Part shown: positions 24,419 to 33,685 of the stretch, piece by piece
How the letters are laid out: every line of letters starts with the position of its first letter
Position numbering within the stretch: the stretch's first letter is position 1
Notes under the pieces: generated by a model
What the model saw: only the letters and a program-made list of their open reading frames with translations
What the model was told of the DNA's origin: nothing
Database searches by the model: none
Position numbers and translations under genes: made by a program
Source: Streptomyces spororaveus
Lineage (GTDB): Bacteria > Actinomycetota > Actinomycetes > Streptomycetales > Streptomycetaceae
Assembly (NCBI RefSeq): GCF_016755875.1
Contig: NZ_BNED01000005.1
Coordinates: forward strand, 3,699,001-3,763,000
Length of the DNA stretch: 64,000 nucleotides
Reading direction: 5' to 3'

Positions 24419-25963
24419 TCAATAGTCGATCCGGTTCCGGCGTTCACGCTGAGCTTGGACCGCTGCGAATAGAATGTTGTTCCAGTATTCGATTCGGTCA
24501 GCACGCCTCTTCTCCCAGCGGCCGAGACCGAAGCAGTCCTGGAGCAGCAGGTAAAGCAATGCCTTGGTGACCGGCGCATCATTCGCCCCGCCCCGCCGCC
24601 CATCGTTGAAGTCCTCACGGAAATCCCTATTGAGAAGGATGATGTGGTTCTCTCGGTCGAGCTGAAAGAACTGCCCTTCGGGCAAGGCTACCCAGTCAAC
24701 ACGGATAGGTTCCTCACCATTCTTTAGCGGCAGTTCCTCGCGGACAGCCCGCTTAACCTTCGGGTCGAGCCCTTTTCCGGGCTCGATGACAGAAGGCCTT
24801 TCAATGTTCGACCGGGAAGTTCCTTCACGGTAGGCGACCTGCGCATCGAGGATGTAGGAGCCCCATTCAGCGCCTGCTGCATCGACGGCCTCGTGCACTC
24901 CTAGAGTAAAGGCGGGCGTAACCTCGACTCCATCCTTCTTTACCGTAAGACTGAAAACGTCGTTGACTTCGTCGGGTAGATCCACGGCTACACGGGCAAG
25001 CGCCAGATGCCCCTCGGGACTGCGGAGATTACTCCATCCGCCAGCCTGCACGAGTCGATCATTTCGATAGAAATAGAAACCCTGACGATCATGCACTGCA
25101 CCAATTTGTCGGAACCCGGCAAGATTGGACCTGGGGGGCCAGATGTGCGCCTCAAGGCCTACCTGCCCCACTCCCTCTACTGAGGCACTGAATTTTTTCG
25201 GATAGCCGGCCCTTCCGGGCAGCTTGTAGCCGAATGGGTCGAGCGCGTCCACGCTTATGTGATCAGTTTCCTCGCCAGTTGCCACGTCCCAGACGGCTAT
25301 GTCGAGCTTCAGCCCTCGACTCAGAAACCGATGCAGGTAGAGTCCGAGATGCGTCTCAAGCCGCGAAATAGCCTTTGAGAGAAACTGCTCGCTTTGGCCC
25401 GGCGCCACGGTCTCAAAGGCCCGTACGCGGTCCCAGCGCACGATCGTCCCCTGCCACTCGATCAGGCCGTCATAGACATCGATCTGCTGCTGGGCAAACG
25501 CCGGCTCGACTGTGTCGCATCGGAAGCCGTCTTCGATGCCTTCTGCGGTCAACTTGCGGCCTGCTGCGCGACTGCGCCGGGTCCGGCTGATGACTGTGAG
25601 CGATCGAGCATGAGACAGGGAGGCGGCTTTGAGGCCAGTGCCGTACATGCCGAGTGCATGGCCTCCGTAGTCGCGGCGACGGCCGACAGTCATGGCTCGG
25701 TCGAGGCCCGCATCGTCCATACCCCGCCCGTTGTCCAGAACCAGCAAGGACACGATGCGGGCATCGGCGCGGAGAAAGTGCACCACGATGGCGTCAGCTT
25801 CGGCATCGATCGCGTTGTCGACGAGGTCTGCGACGGCCGCCTCGAAGCTATACCCCTGGTTGGTTAGCGCCTTGGCGTACCCGGCATCCGGGGGCAGTCG
25901 CGTGCTTCCGCTGGTCGGGACGTCGTACTGCCAGCTGGAGGGCAGCGAGGTGGAGGAGGGCAT
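24419..25963 (-). CDS. MORC-like GHKL ATPase
   Basis: A 514-aa protein. The N-terminal Bergerat fold has AVADLVDNAIDAEAD (N box, near 49), LDNGRGMDDAGLD (G1, near 76) and GMYGTGLKAASLSHA (G2, near 106). An S5-like region follows, then an unassigned C-terminal domain (HIILLNRDFREDF, YLLLQDCFGLGRWEKRR). Prokaryotic MORC-type ATPases are known from restriction-type gene clusters. AAAGGAAC lies before the ATG at 25963. It is followed on the same strand after 32 bases by the Z1 gene: a two-gene operon and probable anti-phage cargo. Confidence 0.85.
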   Translation of the reverse strand: MPSSTSLPSSWQYDVPTSGSTRLPPDAGYAKALTNQGYSFEAAVADLVDNAIDAEADAIVVHFLRADARIVSLLVLDNGRGMDDAGLDRAMTVGRRRDYGGHALGMYGTGLKAASLSHARSLTVISRTRRSRAAGRKLTAEGIEDGFRCDTVEPAFAQQQIDVYDGLIEWQGTIVRWDRVRAFETVAPGQSEQFLSKAISRLETHLGLYLHRFLSRGLKLDIAVWDVATGEETDHISVDALDPFGYKLPGRAGYPKKFSASVEGVGQVGLEAHIWPPRSNLAGFRQIGAVHDRQGFYFYRNDRLVQAGGWSNLRSPEGHLALARVAVDLPDEVNDVFSLTVKKDGVEVTPAFTLGVHEAVDAAGAEWGSYILDAQVAYREGTSRSNIERPSVIEPGKGLDPKVKRAVREELPLKNGEEPIRVDWVALPEGQFFQLDRENHIILLNRDFREDFNDGRRGGANDAPVTKALLYLLLQDCFGLGRWEKRRADRIEYWNNILFAAVQAQRERRNRIDY

Positions 25964-26375
25964 GCGTTCCTGTTCCTTTGCGCAGATGGGCCCCGTGTGG
26001 GGGGAACAGCGGCCCGTCACCGATGCGGCATTCTACGTAGACGCGGGGTCTACGGGAGGTGTTCGTCACATGATCGACGCGCACGCCTTCCAATCCCGTA
26101 TCGGCACGACCTCCGGCAGGCTGCCTGCCCACAGCTCAGCACCGGTGCCTCAGATCTTTGCGGCACGCACCGCAGGGGTCCGACGGCGCCGCTCCAACGG
26201 ATGTACGCGGTATGCCCCAAGGCGTTGGCCCGTCTTGACCTGAAGCAGCGGAGGACGGCGGAGCGTCCGGCCAGGGATGGAAATCCCGTCCACGCGCCGT
26301 CCACAGAGGCTGGTAGAGAGCGTGAAGGGGGGAGACAGAGCGAGACAGTCGACTCTCCGTGTTCGAAAACGAAGA
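25964..26375. other. Gap between the MORC gene and attR
   Basis: About 410 bp without a convincing gene. It presumably holds the promoter of the MORC-Z1 operon and part of the attachment-site arm sequence. Frames here overlap the tRNA or lack ribosome sites. Confidence 0.4.
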
Positions 26376-26398
26376 AACCCCCGTTCGCTGCGTTTCCG

Positions 26399-26414
<16 letters not shown>
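26376..26414 (-). terminator. tRNA-Tyr terminator, right copy
   Basis: Reverse-strand stem AACCCCCGTTC/GAACGGGGGTT with inner CTGCG/CGCAG, followed by a T-rich stretch (TTTCTTCGTTTT). It begins 10 bases past the tRNA 3' end. Confidence 0.8.
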
Positions 26415-26505
<91 letters not shown>

Positions 26506-26705
26506 AAGATTTGCTGCCATTTTTTCCGCCTTGCGGCGGCGCTCCCTGGCAACGACGTAAACGATACCTGATGACCGGGGGTGCTTCACCACCGGATTGA
26601 TCAGCGCTGGGGGTGGGCACGGTGGCTAGGCTTTGCCGAGCGGTCCGGGCATGTCCGGCCGCGCCCTCCGGGGTGATCACAACCGACTTCAAGGAGCCAC
26701 AGCAC

Positions 26706-27194
26706 ATGGCCGACTCCAGTTTCGACATCGTCTCGAAGGTCGAGCGGCAGGAGGTCGACAACGCCCTCAACCAGGCCGCCAAGGAGCTCTCGCAGCGCTA
26801 CGACTTCAAGGGCACCGGCGCCACGATCGCCTGGTCCGGCGAGAAGATCCTGATGGAGGCGAACTCCGAGGAGCGCGTGAAGGCCGTCCTCGACGTCTTC
26901 GAGACCAAGCTGGTCAAGCGCGGGATCTCGCTGAAGGCGCTCGACGCCGGCGAGCCGCAGCTGTCCGGCAAGGAGTACAAGATCTTCGCCACGATCGAGG
27001 AGGGCATCTCCCAGGAGAACGCCAAGAAGGTCGCGAAGATCATCCGGGACGAGGGTCCCAAGGGCGTCAAGGCCCAGGTCCAGGGCGAGGAGCTGCGTGT
27101 CAGCTCCAAGAGCCGTGACGACCTCCAGGAGGTCCAGGCGCTGCTCAAGGGCAAGGACCTGGACTTCGCGATCCAGTTCGTGAACTACCGCTGA
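26706..27194 (+). CDS. yajQ: YajQ family nucleotide-binding protein
   Basis: A 162-aa protein beginning [20 protein letters not shown] and containing [36 protein letters not shown] and [17 protein letters not shown], all hallmarks of YajQ (two RNP-like domains). Some YajQ proteins bind cyclic di-GMP or tRNA and modulate transcription; the role in Streptomyces is not certain. AAGGAG lies before the ATG. It is the first chromosomal gene right of the element. Confidence 0.93.
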   Translation: MADSSFDIVSKVERQEVDNALNQAAKELSQRYDFKGTGATIAWSGEKILMEANSEERVKAVLDVFETKLVKRGISLKALDAGEPQLSGKEYKIFATIEEGISQENAKKVAKIIRDEGPKGVKAQVQGEELRVSSKSRDDLQEVQALLKGKDLDFAIQFVNYR

Positions 27195-27219
27195 CCCTGT
27201 TCCGCGATCTGCCCCACGC

Positions 27220-27251
27220 CGGCCCGGCGGTCTTCACCGACCGCCGGGCCG
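27220..27251 (+). terminator. Terminator of yajQ
   Basis: A 13-bp perfect stem (CGGCCCGGCGGTC and its complement) with a 6-nt loop, 25 bases after the stop. Confidence 0.8.
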
Positions 27252-27388
27252 CGGCGGTCGCGAAGGGGGTGTGTGCGGGGCGTGTGCGGCGCACGCGCCA
27301 CCTTGGACTCCTGTGGGCACTTGGGGCGCGATGAGTGCGCCCACCACGCTGGTTGGCATCACATCACCGCGTGGCAGGGGGTTCTCGC

Positions 27389-28816
27389 ATGCCTGGGGCC
27401 GGCACGTTCCGTGATGACTTCGGGGCATCCGTGGTCGTCGCGCTGGTCGCTCTACCCCTGTGCGTCGGGGTGGCGGTCGCCTCCGGGGTACCGGCCGAGC
27501 TGGGGATCGTCACCGGGGTGGTCGGCGGGCTGGTCACCGGATGGTTCCGCGGGAGCGCCCTCCAGGTGAGCGGGCCCGCGGCCGGGCTCACCGTCCTCGT
27601 CTACGAGGCGGTGCAGGCCTACGGTCTTCCCGCTCTCGGGGTGCTGGTGCTGGCCGCCGGGGTGGTGCAGCTGGGCATGGGGATGCTGCGGCTCGGGCGG
27701 TGGTTCCGGGCGATCTCCGTCGCCGTCGTGCACGGGATGCTGGCCGGGATCGGGCTGGTGCTGATCTCCGGGCAGTTGTACGCCCTGGGCGGGGTCGAGG
27801 CGCCGGGGCAGACCCTGGCGAAGCTGCGCGGGGTGCACGAGCTCGGCACTCAGGCCGACTTGGCGGCCGTGCTGCTGGGGGTCGGGACGATCGCCGCCAT
27901 GGTCGCCTGGCGCAGGATGCCGGCAAGGCTTCGGATCGTGCCCGGGGCGCTGATCGGGGTGGCCGCCGCCACCGCCGCGGCCGTCCTGCTGCGGCTGCCC
28001 GTCGAGAAGGTGCGGGTGACGGGCGTACTGGCGGCCGTGTCCCCGCCCGGCTGGGGCGACTTCGAGGTGCTGGCCTCGGTCGGCGCGGCCGGGACCGTGG
28101 TCGCGCTGGCACTGATCGCCTCCGCGGAGACGCTGTTCAGTGCCGCGGCCGTGGACCGCATGCACGACGGTCCGAGGACGGAGTACGACAAGGAACTCAT
28201 CGCCCAGGGCGTGGGCAACAGCATGTGCGGGCTGCTCGGCGCGCTGCCGATGACCGCCGTCATCGTGCGCAGCGCCGCCAATGTGGAGGCCGGGGCGCGC
28301 ACCCGTGCGGCCCGGGTGCTGCACGGTGGCTGGCTGTTGCTCTTCGCCGTGGCCTTTCCCCAGCTCCTGGAGAGCGTTCCGCTGGCGGCGCTGGCCGGGG
28401 TGCTGCTGCACGCGGGCTGGAAGCTGCTGCCGGCGCGGGCGGTGGCCGCGTTGTGGCGGACGCACCGGGGTGAGGCGGTGGTGCTCGTGGTCACGGCCTC
28501 GGCGATCGTGGTCACCAACCTCTTCGAGGGGGTGCTGATCGGGCTGGGGCTCGCCGTCGCCAAGGCGGCCTGGGAGACCTCCCATGTGCACATCGAGGAG
28601 GTGTGGGAGGACGAGGAGCTGTGCGTGCAGGTCTTGGGGAACGCCAGCTTCCTGCGGCTTCCCAAGCTGCTCGACGCCCTGGAGGCGCTGCCGCACGGGC
28701 AGCCGGTGCGGCTGGATCTGAGCGGGCTGCGCCACCTGGACCACGCCTGTCTGACGGCCCTGGAGGGCTGGGAGCGTACGCGGGCGCCGCTGCCCGGCCG
28801 GGAGGGCGTCATCTAG
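27389..28816 (+). CDS. SulP-family anion transporter with STAS-like tail
   Basis: A 475-aa protein. It has ten or more hydrophobic segments, with the SulP N-terminal signature FGASVVVALVALPLCVGVAV and SGPAAGLTVLVYEAVQAYG. The core includes ASAETLFSAAAVDRMHDGPR and TEYDKELIAQGVGNSMCGLLGA, as in SulP bicarbonate or sulfate transporters. The C-terminal about 90 residues (CVQVLGNASFLRLPKLLDAL...VRLDLSGLRHLDHACL) form a STAS-like regulatory domain. AGGGGG precedes the ATG. The substrate (bicarbonate or sulfate) cannot be decided. Confidence 0.87.
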   Translation: MPGAGTFRDDFGASVVVALVALPLCVGVAVASGVPAELGIVTGVVGGLVTGWFRGSALQVSGPAAGLTVLVYEAVQAYGLPALGVLVLAAGVVQLGMGMLRLGRWFRAISVAVVHGMLAGIGLVLISGQLYALGGVEAPGQTLAKLRGVHELGTQADLAAVLLGVGTIAAMVAWRRMPARLRIVPGALIGVAAATAAAVLLRLPVEKVRVTGVLAAVSPPGWGDFEVLASVGAAGTVVALALIASAETLFSAAAVDRMHDGPRTEYDKELIAQGVGNSMCGLLGALPMTAVIVRSAANVEAGARTRAARVLHGGWLLLFAVAFPQLLESVPLAALAGVLLHAGWKLLPARAVAALWRTHRGEAVVLVVTASAIVVTNLFEGVLIGLGLAVAKAAWETSHVHIEEVWEDEELCVQVLGNASFLRLPKLLDALEALPHGQPVRLDLSGLRHLDHACLTALEGWERTRAPLPGREGVI

Positions 28817-28834
28817 GGGGGTTACCCTCCGCCC

Positions 28835-30069
28835 GTGGAAGACCAGTTGAAGCGCACCCTGGGGGTGTCCGACGCCGTCGTCGTCGGACTCGGCGCGATG
28901 GTGGGCGCCGGTATCTTCGCCGCCCTGGCTCCCGCGGCGCGGGCGGCGGGTGGCTCCCTGCTTGCCGCTCTGGGCGTGGCGGGTCTCGTGGCCTACTGCA
29001 ACGCGCACTCCTCGGCGCGGCTGGCCGCCCGCTACCCGGCGTCCGGCGGCACGTACGTCTACGGGCGCGAGAGGCTCGGGCCCTTCTGGGGGTATCTGGC
29101 GGGCTGGGGTTTCGTGATCGGCAAGACCGCTTCCTGTGCGGCGATGGCCCTCACGGTGGGGGCGTACCTGTGGCCCGGGCGGCAGCACGCCGTGGCCGTC
29201 GCGGCGGTGGTGGCGCTGACCGCCGCGAGCTACGGGGGCGTGCAGAGGTCGGCCCGCGTCGCCCGGCTGATCGTGGCGGTGGTGCTGGCGGTCCTGGCCG
29301 GGGTGGTCGTGGTGTGCCTGTCCTCCGAGGCGGCCGACCCGGGGCGGCTGAGCGGGTCCGACCGGGGCGTCCTCGGGCTGTTGCAGGGCGCGGGTCTGCT
29401 GTTCTTCGCCTTCGCGGGCTACGCCCGGATCACCACCCTGGGCGAGGAGGTGCGCGATCCGGAACGGACGATCCCACGGGCGGTGCCGATCGCGCTGGGG
29501 ATCGCGCTGCTGGTGTACGCCGCGGTGGCGGTGGCGGCGCTGTCGGTGCTGGGTGCGGAGGGGCTGGCGCAGTCGTCGGCCCCGCTCGCCGACGCGGTGC
29601 GGGCGGCCGGCGGCCCGGACTGGCCCCGGTGGTCCGGGTGGGCGCGGCCCTGGCCGCGCTGGGGTCGCTGCTGGCGCTCGTGCTCGGGGTTTCACGGACC
29701 GTTCTTGCGATGGCCCGGGACGGCCGTCTGCCGCGTGCGCTGGCGGCCGTACATCCCCGGCATCAGGTTCCGCACCATGCGGAGTTGGCAGTGGGTGTGG
29801 TCGTGGCGGTGCTGGCGGCCACCGCCGATCTGCGGGGCGCGATCGGTTTCTCCTCCTTCGGAGTGCTCGTCTACTACGCGATCGCGAACGCCTCCGCGTG
29901 GACTCTCGATTCAGCTGTCAAGGGTCGGGCCGTGGCAGTGGTCGGACTGGCCGGCTGTGTGGTGCTGGCGTGTGCGCTGCCCCTCGCGTCGGCGGCCTGG
30001 GGGGCGGCGGTGCTGGCGGTGGGCGTAGTGGTCCACGGGGTGCGGGGGCGTCTCAGATCCGGGATCTGA
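28835..30069 (+). pseudogene. APC-family amino acid permease, frameshifted
   Basis: Starting at GTG 28835 the frame encodes LKRTLGVSDAVVVGLGAMVG, PASGGTYVYGRERLG and AFAGYARITTLGEEVRDPER, classic APC permease features. Near 29615-29622, after GGPDW, it loses reading. The continuation PVVRVGAALAALGSLLALVL, SRTVLAMARDGRLPRALAAV and the last TM segments lie in the other frame, ending at 30069. One base appears to be missing. This is either a real mutation or a sequencing error in a GC-rich run; the downstream part is otherwise well preserved, favouring a recent event or error. Confidence 0.8.
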
Positions 30070-30577
30070 ATCCGTCCCAGGGCGTCAGCTCCAGGTCGAA
30101 CTCCTCCCCCGCTCCAGACCCGTCGCAGTACCAGGCGGTGCCGTCGAGCCAGCCGTGCAGCCAGGCCGCGAGGCTGGGGGTGTCGATGGACCAGGCGAGC
30201 TCCGGCTCCCCGAGGCCGGGGTCGAAGAGCAGGACCTGGGCGGTGTCGGAGCGGCAGTCGACGCAGACGGACATGGAGCAGCCGAAGTCGGCTATCGGCA
30301 GCACGCCCTCGGGCCAGCGCCAGGCCGACGAGCGGCCCGCCCCGTAGGCACGGACGGCGTCGCGCAGTGGCAGCAGTCCGCACTCCGGGCCGAATCCGCC
30401 GTCGCCGACACGGGTGTAGAGCGCGGCGAGCAGGGGCGGCAGGGCGAAGCCGAGTATGCCCTCGGCCCGGGCGATCTCCTCCGCGCCCAGAGCGGCGGGC
30501 AGGGGCTTTCCGTGCCCCTGTGAGGAGTGGTGCGCACGCGCGGCGACTTGCTCCAGCAACTGCTCGGTCTCGTTCAT
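30053..30577 (-). CDS. SMI1/KNR4 (SUKH) family protein
   Basis: A 174-aa protein. The SUKH-1 fold features are visible: LPAALGAEEIARAEGILGF, LPPLLAALYTRVGDGGFGPE, LLPLRDAV, VLPIADFGCSMSVCVDC, LFDPG and LAAWLHGWLDG. SUKH proteins often act as immunity proteins against contact toxins, though many are orphans of unknown role; no toxin gene is adjacent here. AGGA precedes the ATG. Its 3' end overlaps the convergent permease by 17 bp. Confidence 0.82.
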   Translation of the reverse strand: MNETEQLLEQVAARAHHSSQGHGKPLPAALGAEEIARAEGILGFALPPLLAALYTRVGDGGFGPECGLLPLRDAVRAYGAGRSSAWRWPEGVLPIADFGCSMSVCVDCRSDTAQVLLFDPGLGEPELAWSIDTPSLAAWLHGWLDGTAWYCDGSGAGEEFDLELTPWDGFRSRI

Positions 30578-30698
30578 GCATTCCTGGTGACGCACCCCAC
30601 CGACAGCCGCCGGGGCCTGTGGACAACTCCGCCCGCAGGCCGATCCGGTCGGCGTGCGGGCGGGGTGTGCGGCGGCGTCCACGACGCCGGCGGCCGTG

Positions 30699-31091
30699 TC
30701 AGCGCGAGGCGAACGGCGCGTCCGTCGGGACGATCTCGCGGCCGAGCGGGAGCAGGGAGAGCGGGACCATCTTGAAGTTGGCGATGCCGAAGGGGATGCC
30801 GATGATCGTGATGCAGAGGGCGATGCCCGTGACGATGTGGCCGAGGGCCAGCCACCAGCCGGCCAGCACCAGCCACAGGACGTTGCCGATGCAGGACCCT
30901 GCGCCCGCGTCGTGGCGCTCGACCGTGGTGTAGCCGAACGGCCAGAGGGCGTAGACGGCGATCCGGAAGGCGGCGATGCCGAACGGGATGCCGATGATCG
31001 TGATGCAGAGCAGCACACCCGCGAGCAGGTATCCCAGGAACAGCCAGATGCCGCTGAGGATGAGCCAAATGATGTTGAGGATTGTCTTCAC
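30699..31091 (-). CDS. yccF: YccF domain membrane protein
   Basis: A 130-aa protein with two internal repeats of the YccF motif: [20 protein letters not shown] and [20 protein letters not shown], each preceded by a TM helix ([18 protein letters not shown] and [17 protein letters not shown]). YccF is an inner-membrane protein of unknown function. The ATG overlaps the stop of htpX by 4 nt, so the two are co-translated, suggesting a shared membrane-quality role. Confidence 0.88.
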   Translation of the reverse strand: MKTILNIIWLILSGIWLFLGYLLAGVLLCITIIGIPFGIAAFRIAVYALWPFGYTTVERHDAGAGSCIGNVLWLVLAGWWLALGHIVTGIALCITIIGIPFGIANFKMVPLSLLPLGREIVPTDAPFASR

Positions 31092-31951
31092 TGGCGGCGG
31101 CCTGCCATCTGTTCGAGCCGGGCGATGCGCTCGGCCATCGGAGGGTGGGTGGAGAACATCTTAGAGAGGCCCTGACCTGGGCGGAACGGGTTGGCGATCA
31201 TCATGTGGCTCGCCGCCTCCAACCGGGGCTCGGGGGGCAGTGGGAGCTGCTTGGTACCGGCGTCGAGCTTGCGCAGGGCGCTGGCCAGGGCGAGTGGGTC
31301 GCCGGTGAGCTGGGCGCCGGAGGCGTCGGCCTCGTACTCGCGCGAGCGGCTGATGGCCAGCTGGATCACGGAGGCGGCCAGCGGGCCCAGGATCATGATC
31401 AGCAGCATGCCGAGGAGGCCGGGGCCGTCGTCGTCGTTCGACCGGCCGATCGGGATCAGCCAGGCGAAGTTCACCAGGAACATGATCACCGAGGCGAGGG
31501 CGCCGGCGACCGAGGAGATCAGGATGTCGCGGTTGTAGACGTGGCTGAGCTCGTGGCCGATGACCCCGCGCAGCTCGCGCTCGTCGAGGATCCGCAGGAT
31601 CCCCTCGGTGCAGCAGACCGCGGCGTTGCGCGGGTTGCGGCCGGTGGCGAAGGCGTTGGGTGCCTCGGTGGGTGAGATGTACAGGCGTGGCATGGGCTGG
31701 CGCGCGGACGTGGAGAGCTCGCGCACCATGCGGTAGAGCTGAGGAGCCTCGAACTCGCTCACGGGGCGGGCGCGCATCGCGCGTAGAGCCAGCTTGTCGC
31801 TGTTCCAGTACGCGTAGGCGTTCGTCCCGAGGGCGACGAGGACGGCGATGATCAGGCCGCCCCGCCCGAAGAAGCTTCCGATGAGGATGATGAGTGCGGA
31901 CAGCCCGCCGAGGAGTACGGCGGTCTTCAGCCCGTTGTGCCGGCGGTGCAC
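31088..31951 (-). CDS. htpX: Zinc metalloprotease HtpX
   Basis: A 287-aa membrane protease. Two N-terminal TM helices ([30 protein letters not shown]), the zinc-binding [15 protein letters not shown] (HExxH), two further TM helices, and the third ligand in [15 protein letters not shown]. It degrades misfolded membrane proteins. GTG at 31951 is chosen over ATG at 31990 because GGAGGG lies seven bases before it and the product then begins [16 protein letters not shown], the length I expect for Streptomyces HtpX. Confidence 0.92.
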   Translation of the reverse strand: MHRRHNGLKTAVLLGGLSALIILIGSFFGRGGLIIAVLVALGTNAYAYWNSDKLALRAMRARPVSEFEAPQLYRMVRELSTSARQPMPRLYISPTEAPNAFATGRNPRNAAVCCTEGILRILDERELRGVIGHELSHVYNRDILISSVAGALASVIMFLVNFAWLIPIGRSNDDDGPGLLGMLLIMILGPLAASVIQLAISRSREYEADASGAQLTGDPLALASALRKLDAGTKQLPLPPEPRLEAASHMMIANPFRPGQGLSKMFSTHPPMAERIARLEQMAGRRQ

Positions 31952-32083
31952 GGTACGCCCTCCAAGTGGTGCGGCAGGGGAGCCCGTCATGGATGTGAGG
32001 GTCTACGGTCCAGTGGACCCTCCCTTCCTGGTCAACGCGAGGTGAGGGCGTCTGGTTCCCAGGGCGCGGCGGGGCGGCCGCCC

Positions 32084-32112
32084 GCCGCCGCCCCTTCCCG
32101 GGGGGCGGCGGC
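32084..32112 (-). terminator. Terminator of the nuo operon
   Basis: An 11-bp perfect stem GCCGCCGCCCC/GGGGCGGCGGC with a 7-nt loop, about 40 bases past the nuoN stop on the reverse strand. Confidence 0.65.
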
Positions 32113-32152
32113 GCCGCGGCGGGCCTTACTCCGTACGGGTTACACGCGCCGG

Positions 32153-33685
32153 CTACTGCGCGAAGAGGCTGCCCGACGTGACGCGCAGGATGATCTCCGG
32201 GGCGCCCGAGAGGACGACCGCCGTGATCGCGGTGACGATGACGGCCGCCGCCACCGGCCAGGGGGCGCGCGTACGGGTCTGCGCGCCCTCGGGGGTGCGG
32301 AAGAGCAGGGCCGTCCAGCGCAGGTAGTAGTACAGGGCGATGACGACGTTGATCGCCATGACCACGGCCAGCCAGCCCAGGCCCGCATCGACCGCGGACC
32401 GGAAGACGGTGACCTTGGCGAAGAGCCCGATGATGCCCGGCGGCAGGCCCGCCAGGCAGAGCAGGAAGAAGCCCAGCGAGAGGGCGGCCAGCGGGCGCTC
32501 GGCGTACAGGCCCCGGTAGTCGCTGATCCGGTGGAGCGGCTTGGTACGGGCGACCAGGGCGGCCACGGCGAAGGCACCGAGGTTCACGGCGGCGTACATG
32601 AGGGCGTAGGCGACGGTGGAGCCGATCTGGTCGCGCCCGGAGTACGCGGCCGCGGCGATCGGGACCAGCAGGTAGCCGGCCTGGCCGACCGAGGACCAGG
32701 CGAGCAGCCGTACGGCGCTGTTCGGACGGTCCGGGGACTGGCGCAGGGCGGCGGCGTTGCCCAGGGTCATGGTGAGCGCGGCGAGGACGGCCAGGGCCGG
32801 GCCCCAGATGTCGGAGTACGCCGGGAAGGCGATCACCGTGACGAGGATGAGGCCGGTGAAACCGACGGCCTTGCCGACCACCGAGAGGTAGCCGGCGATG
32901 GGCAGGGGGGCGCCGACGTAGGTGTCGGGGACCCAGAAGTGGAAGGGGACGGCCGCGGTCTTGAAGGCGAAGCCGACGAGGGTGAGCGCGACGCCGGCCA
33001 TGGCGAGGGTGTCGAGCTGCCCGGGGACGTCTTCGAGGCGGTCGGCGACCTGGGTGAGGTGCAGGGAGCCGGTGGCGGCGTAGACGAAGCTGACGCCCAT
33101 CAGCGACACGGCGGTGGCGGTGACGGAGGACAGGAAGAACTTCAGGGCGGCCTCGGAGGAGAGCCGGTCTCCGCGGCGCATGCCGACGAGGGCGAAGGCG
33201 GGCAGCGAGGCGACTTCGAGCGCGACGATCAGGGTGGCGAGGTCGCGGGAGGCGGGCAGCAGGGCCGCGCCGGCGGCGGAGGAGAGCAGCAGGAACCAGT
33301 ACTCGCCGGCCGGCATGCGGGTGTCGCGGACGGCGGTGACCGACACCAGGGCGGTCACCAGGGCCCCGGCGAGCACCAGGAACTGGATGACGAGCGTGAA
33401 GCGGTCGGCGACGTAGCTGCAGGCCGCCGGGTCGCCGGTGAGGCAGAAGGTGGCGCGGTCGCCGGCGCGCAGGGGCAGCAGGGTGGCGGTCGCGGCGGCG
33501 AGGCCGGCGACCGAGATCCAGCCGAGGACCGGCTTGTGGCGCTCGGCGGCGAACAGGTCGGCGACCAGGACGACCAGGCCGACGGCGGCGGTGATCACCA
33601 CGGGTGCGATGGCGAGCCAGTCGACGGACTGGACCAGGCTCGGGGCCTCGGCGGAGAGGACCGTCAGGGCCGTCATGGCCGTCAT
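32153..33685 (-). CDS. nuoN: NADH-quinone oxidoreductase subunit N
   Basis: A 510-aa antiporter-like membrane subunit. Features include the conserved LLSSAAGAALLPASRDLATL, EVASLPAFALVG, TAAVPFHFWVPDTYVGAPLP and LAWSSVGQAGYLLVP, with buried Lys and Glu residues for proton transfer. About 14 TM segments. GGAGG precedes the ATG at 33685. It is the last gene of the ten-gene operon and overlaps nuoM by 4 nt. A complete N module is not encoded nearby. Confidence 0.95.
   Translation of the reverse strand: MTAMTALTVLSAEAPSLVQSVDWLAIAPVVITAAVGLVVLVADLFAAERHKPVLGWISVAGLAAATATLLPLRAGDRATFCLTGDPAACSYVADRFTLVIQFLVLAGALVTALVSVTAVRDTRMPAGEYWFLLLSSAAGAALLPASRDLATLIVALEVASLPAFALVGMRRGDRLSSEAALKFFLSSVTATAVSLMGVSFVYAATGSLHLTQVADRLEDVPGQLDTLAMAGVALTLVGFAFKTAAVPFHFWVPDTYVGAPLPIAGYLSVVGKAVGFTGLILVTVIAFPAYSDIWGPALAVLAALTMTLGNAAALRQSPDRPNSAVRLLAWSSVGQAGYLLVPIAAAAYSGRDQIGSTVAYALMYAAVNLGAFAVAALVARTKPLHRISDYRGLYAERPLAALSLGFFLLCLAGLPPGIIGLFAKVTVFRSAVDAGLGWLAVVMAINVVIALYYYLRWTALLFRTPEGAQTRTRAPWPVAAAVIVTAITAVVLSGAPEIILRVTSGSLFAQ

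Noticed and set aside
27452..29695. 747-aa reverse-strand open frame
   Set aside because: Its Pro/Arg/His/Gln-rich composition is typical of antisense frames in high-GC DNA; it is the shadow of the SulP and APC genes.
31952..31990. ATG at 31990 as the htpX start
   Set aside because: No ribosome site; the GTG at 31951 has GGAGGG at good spacing and gives the expected protein length.
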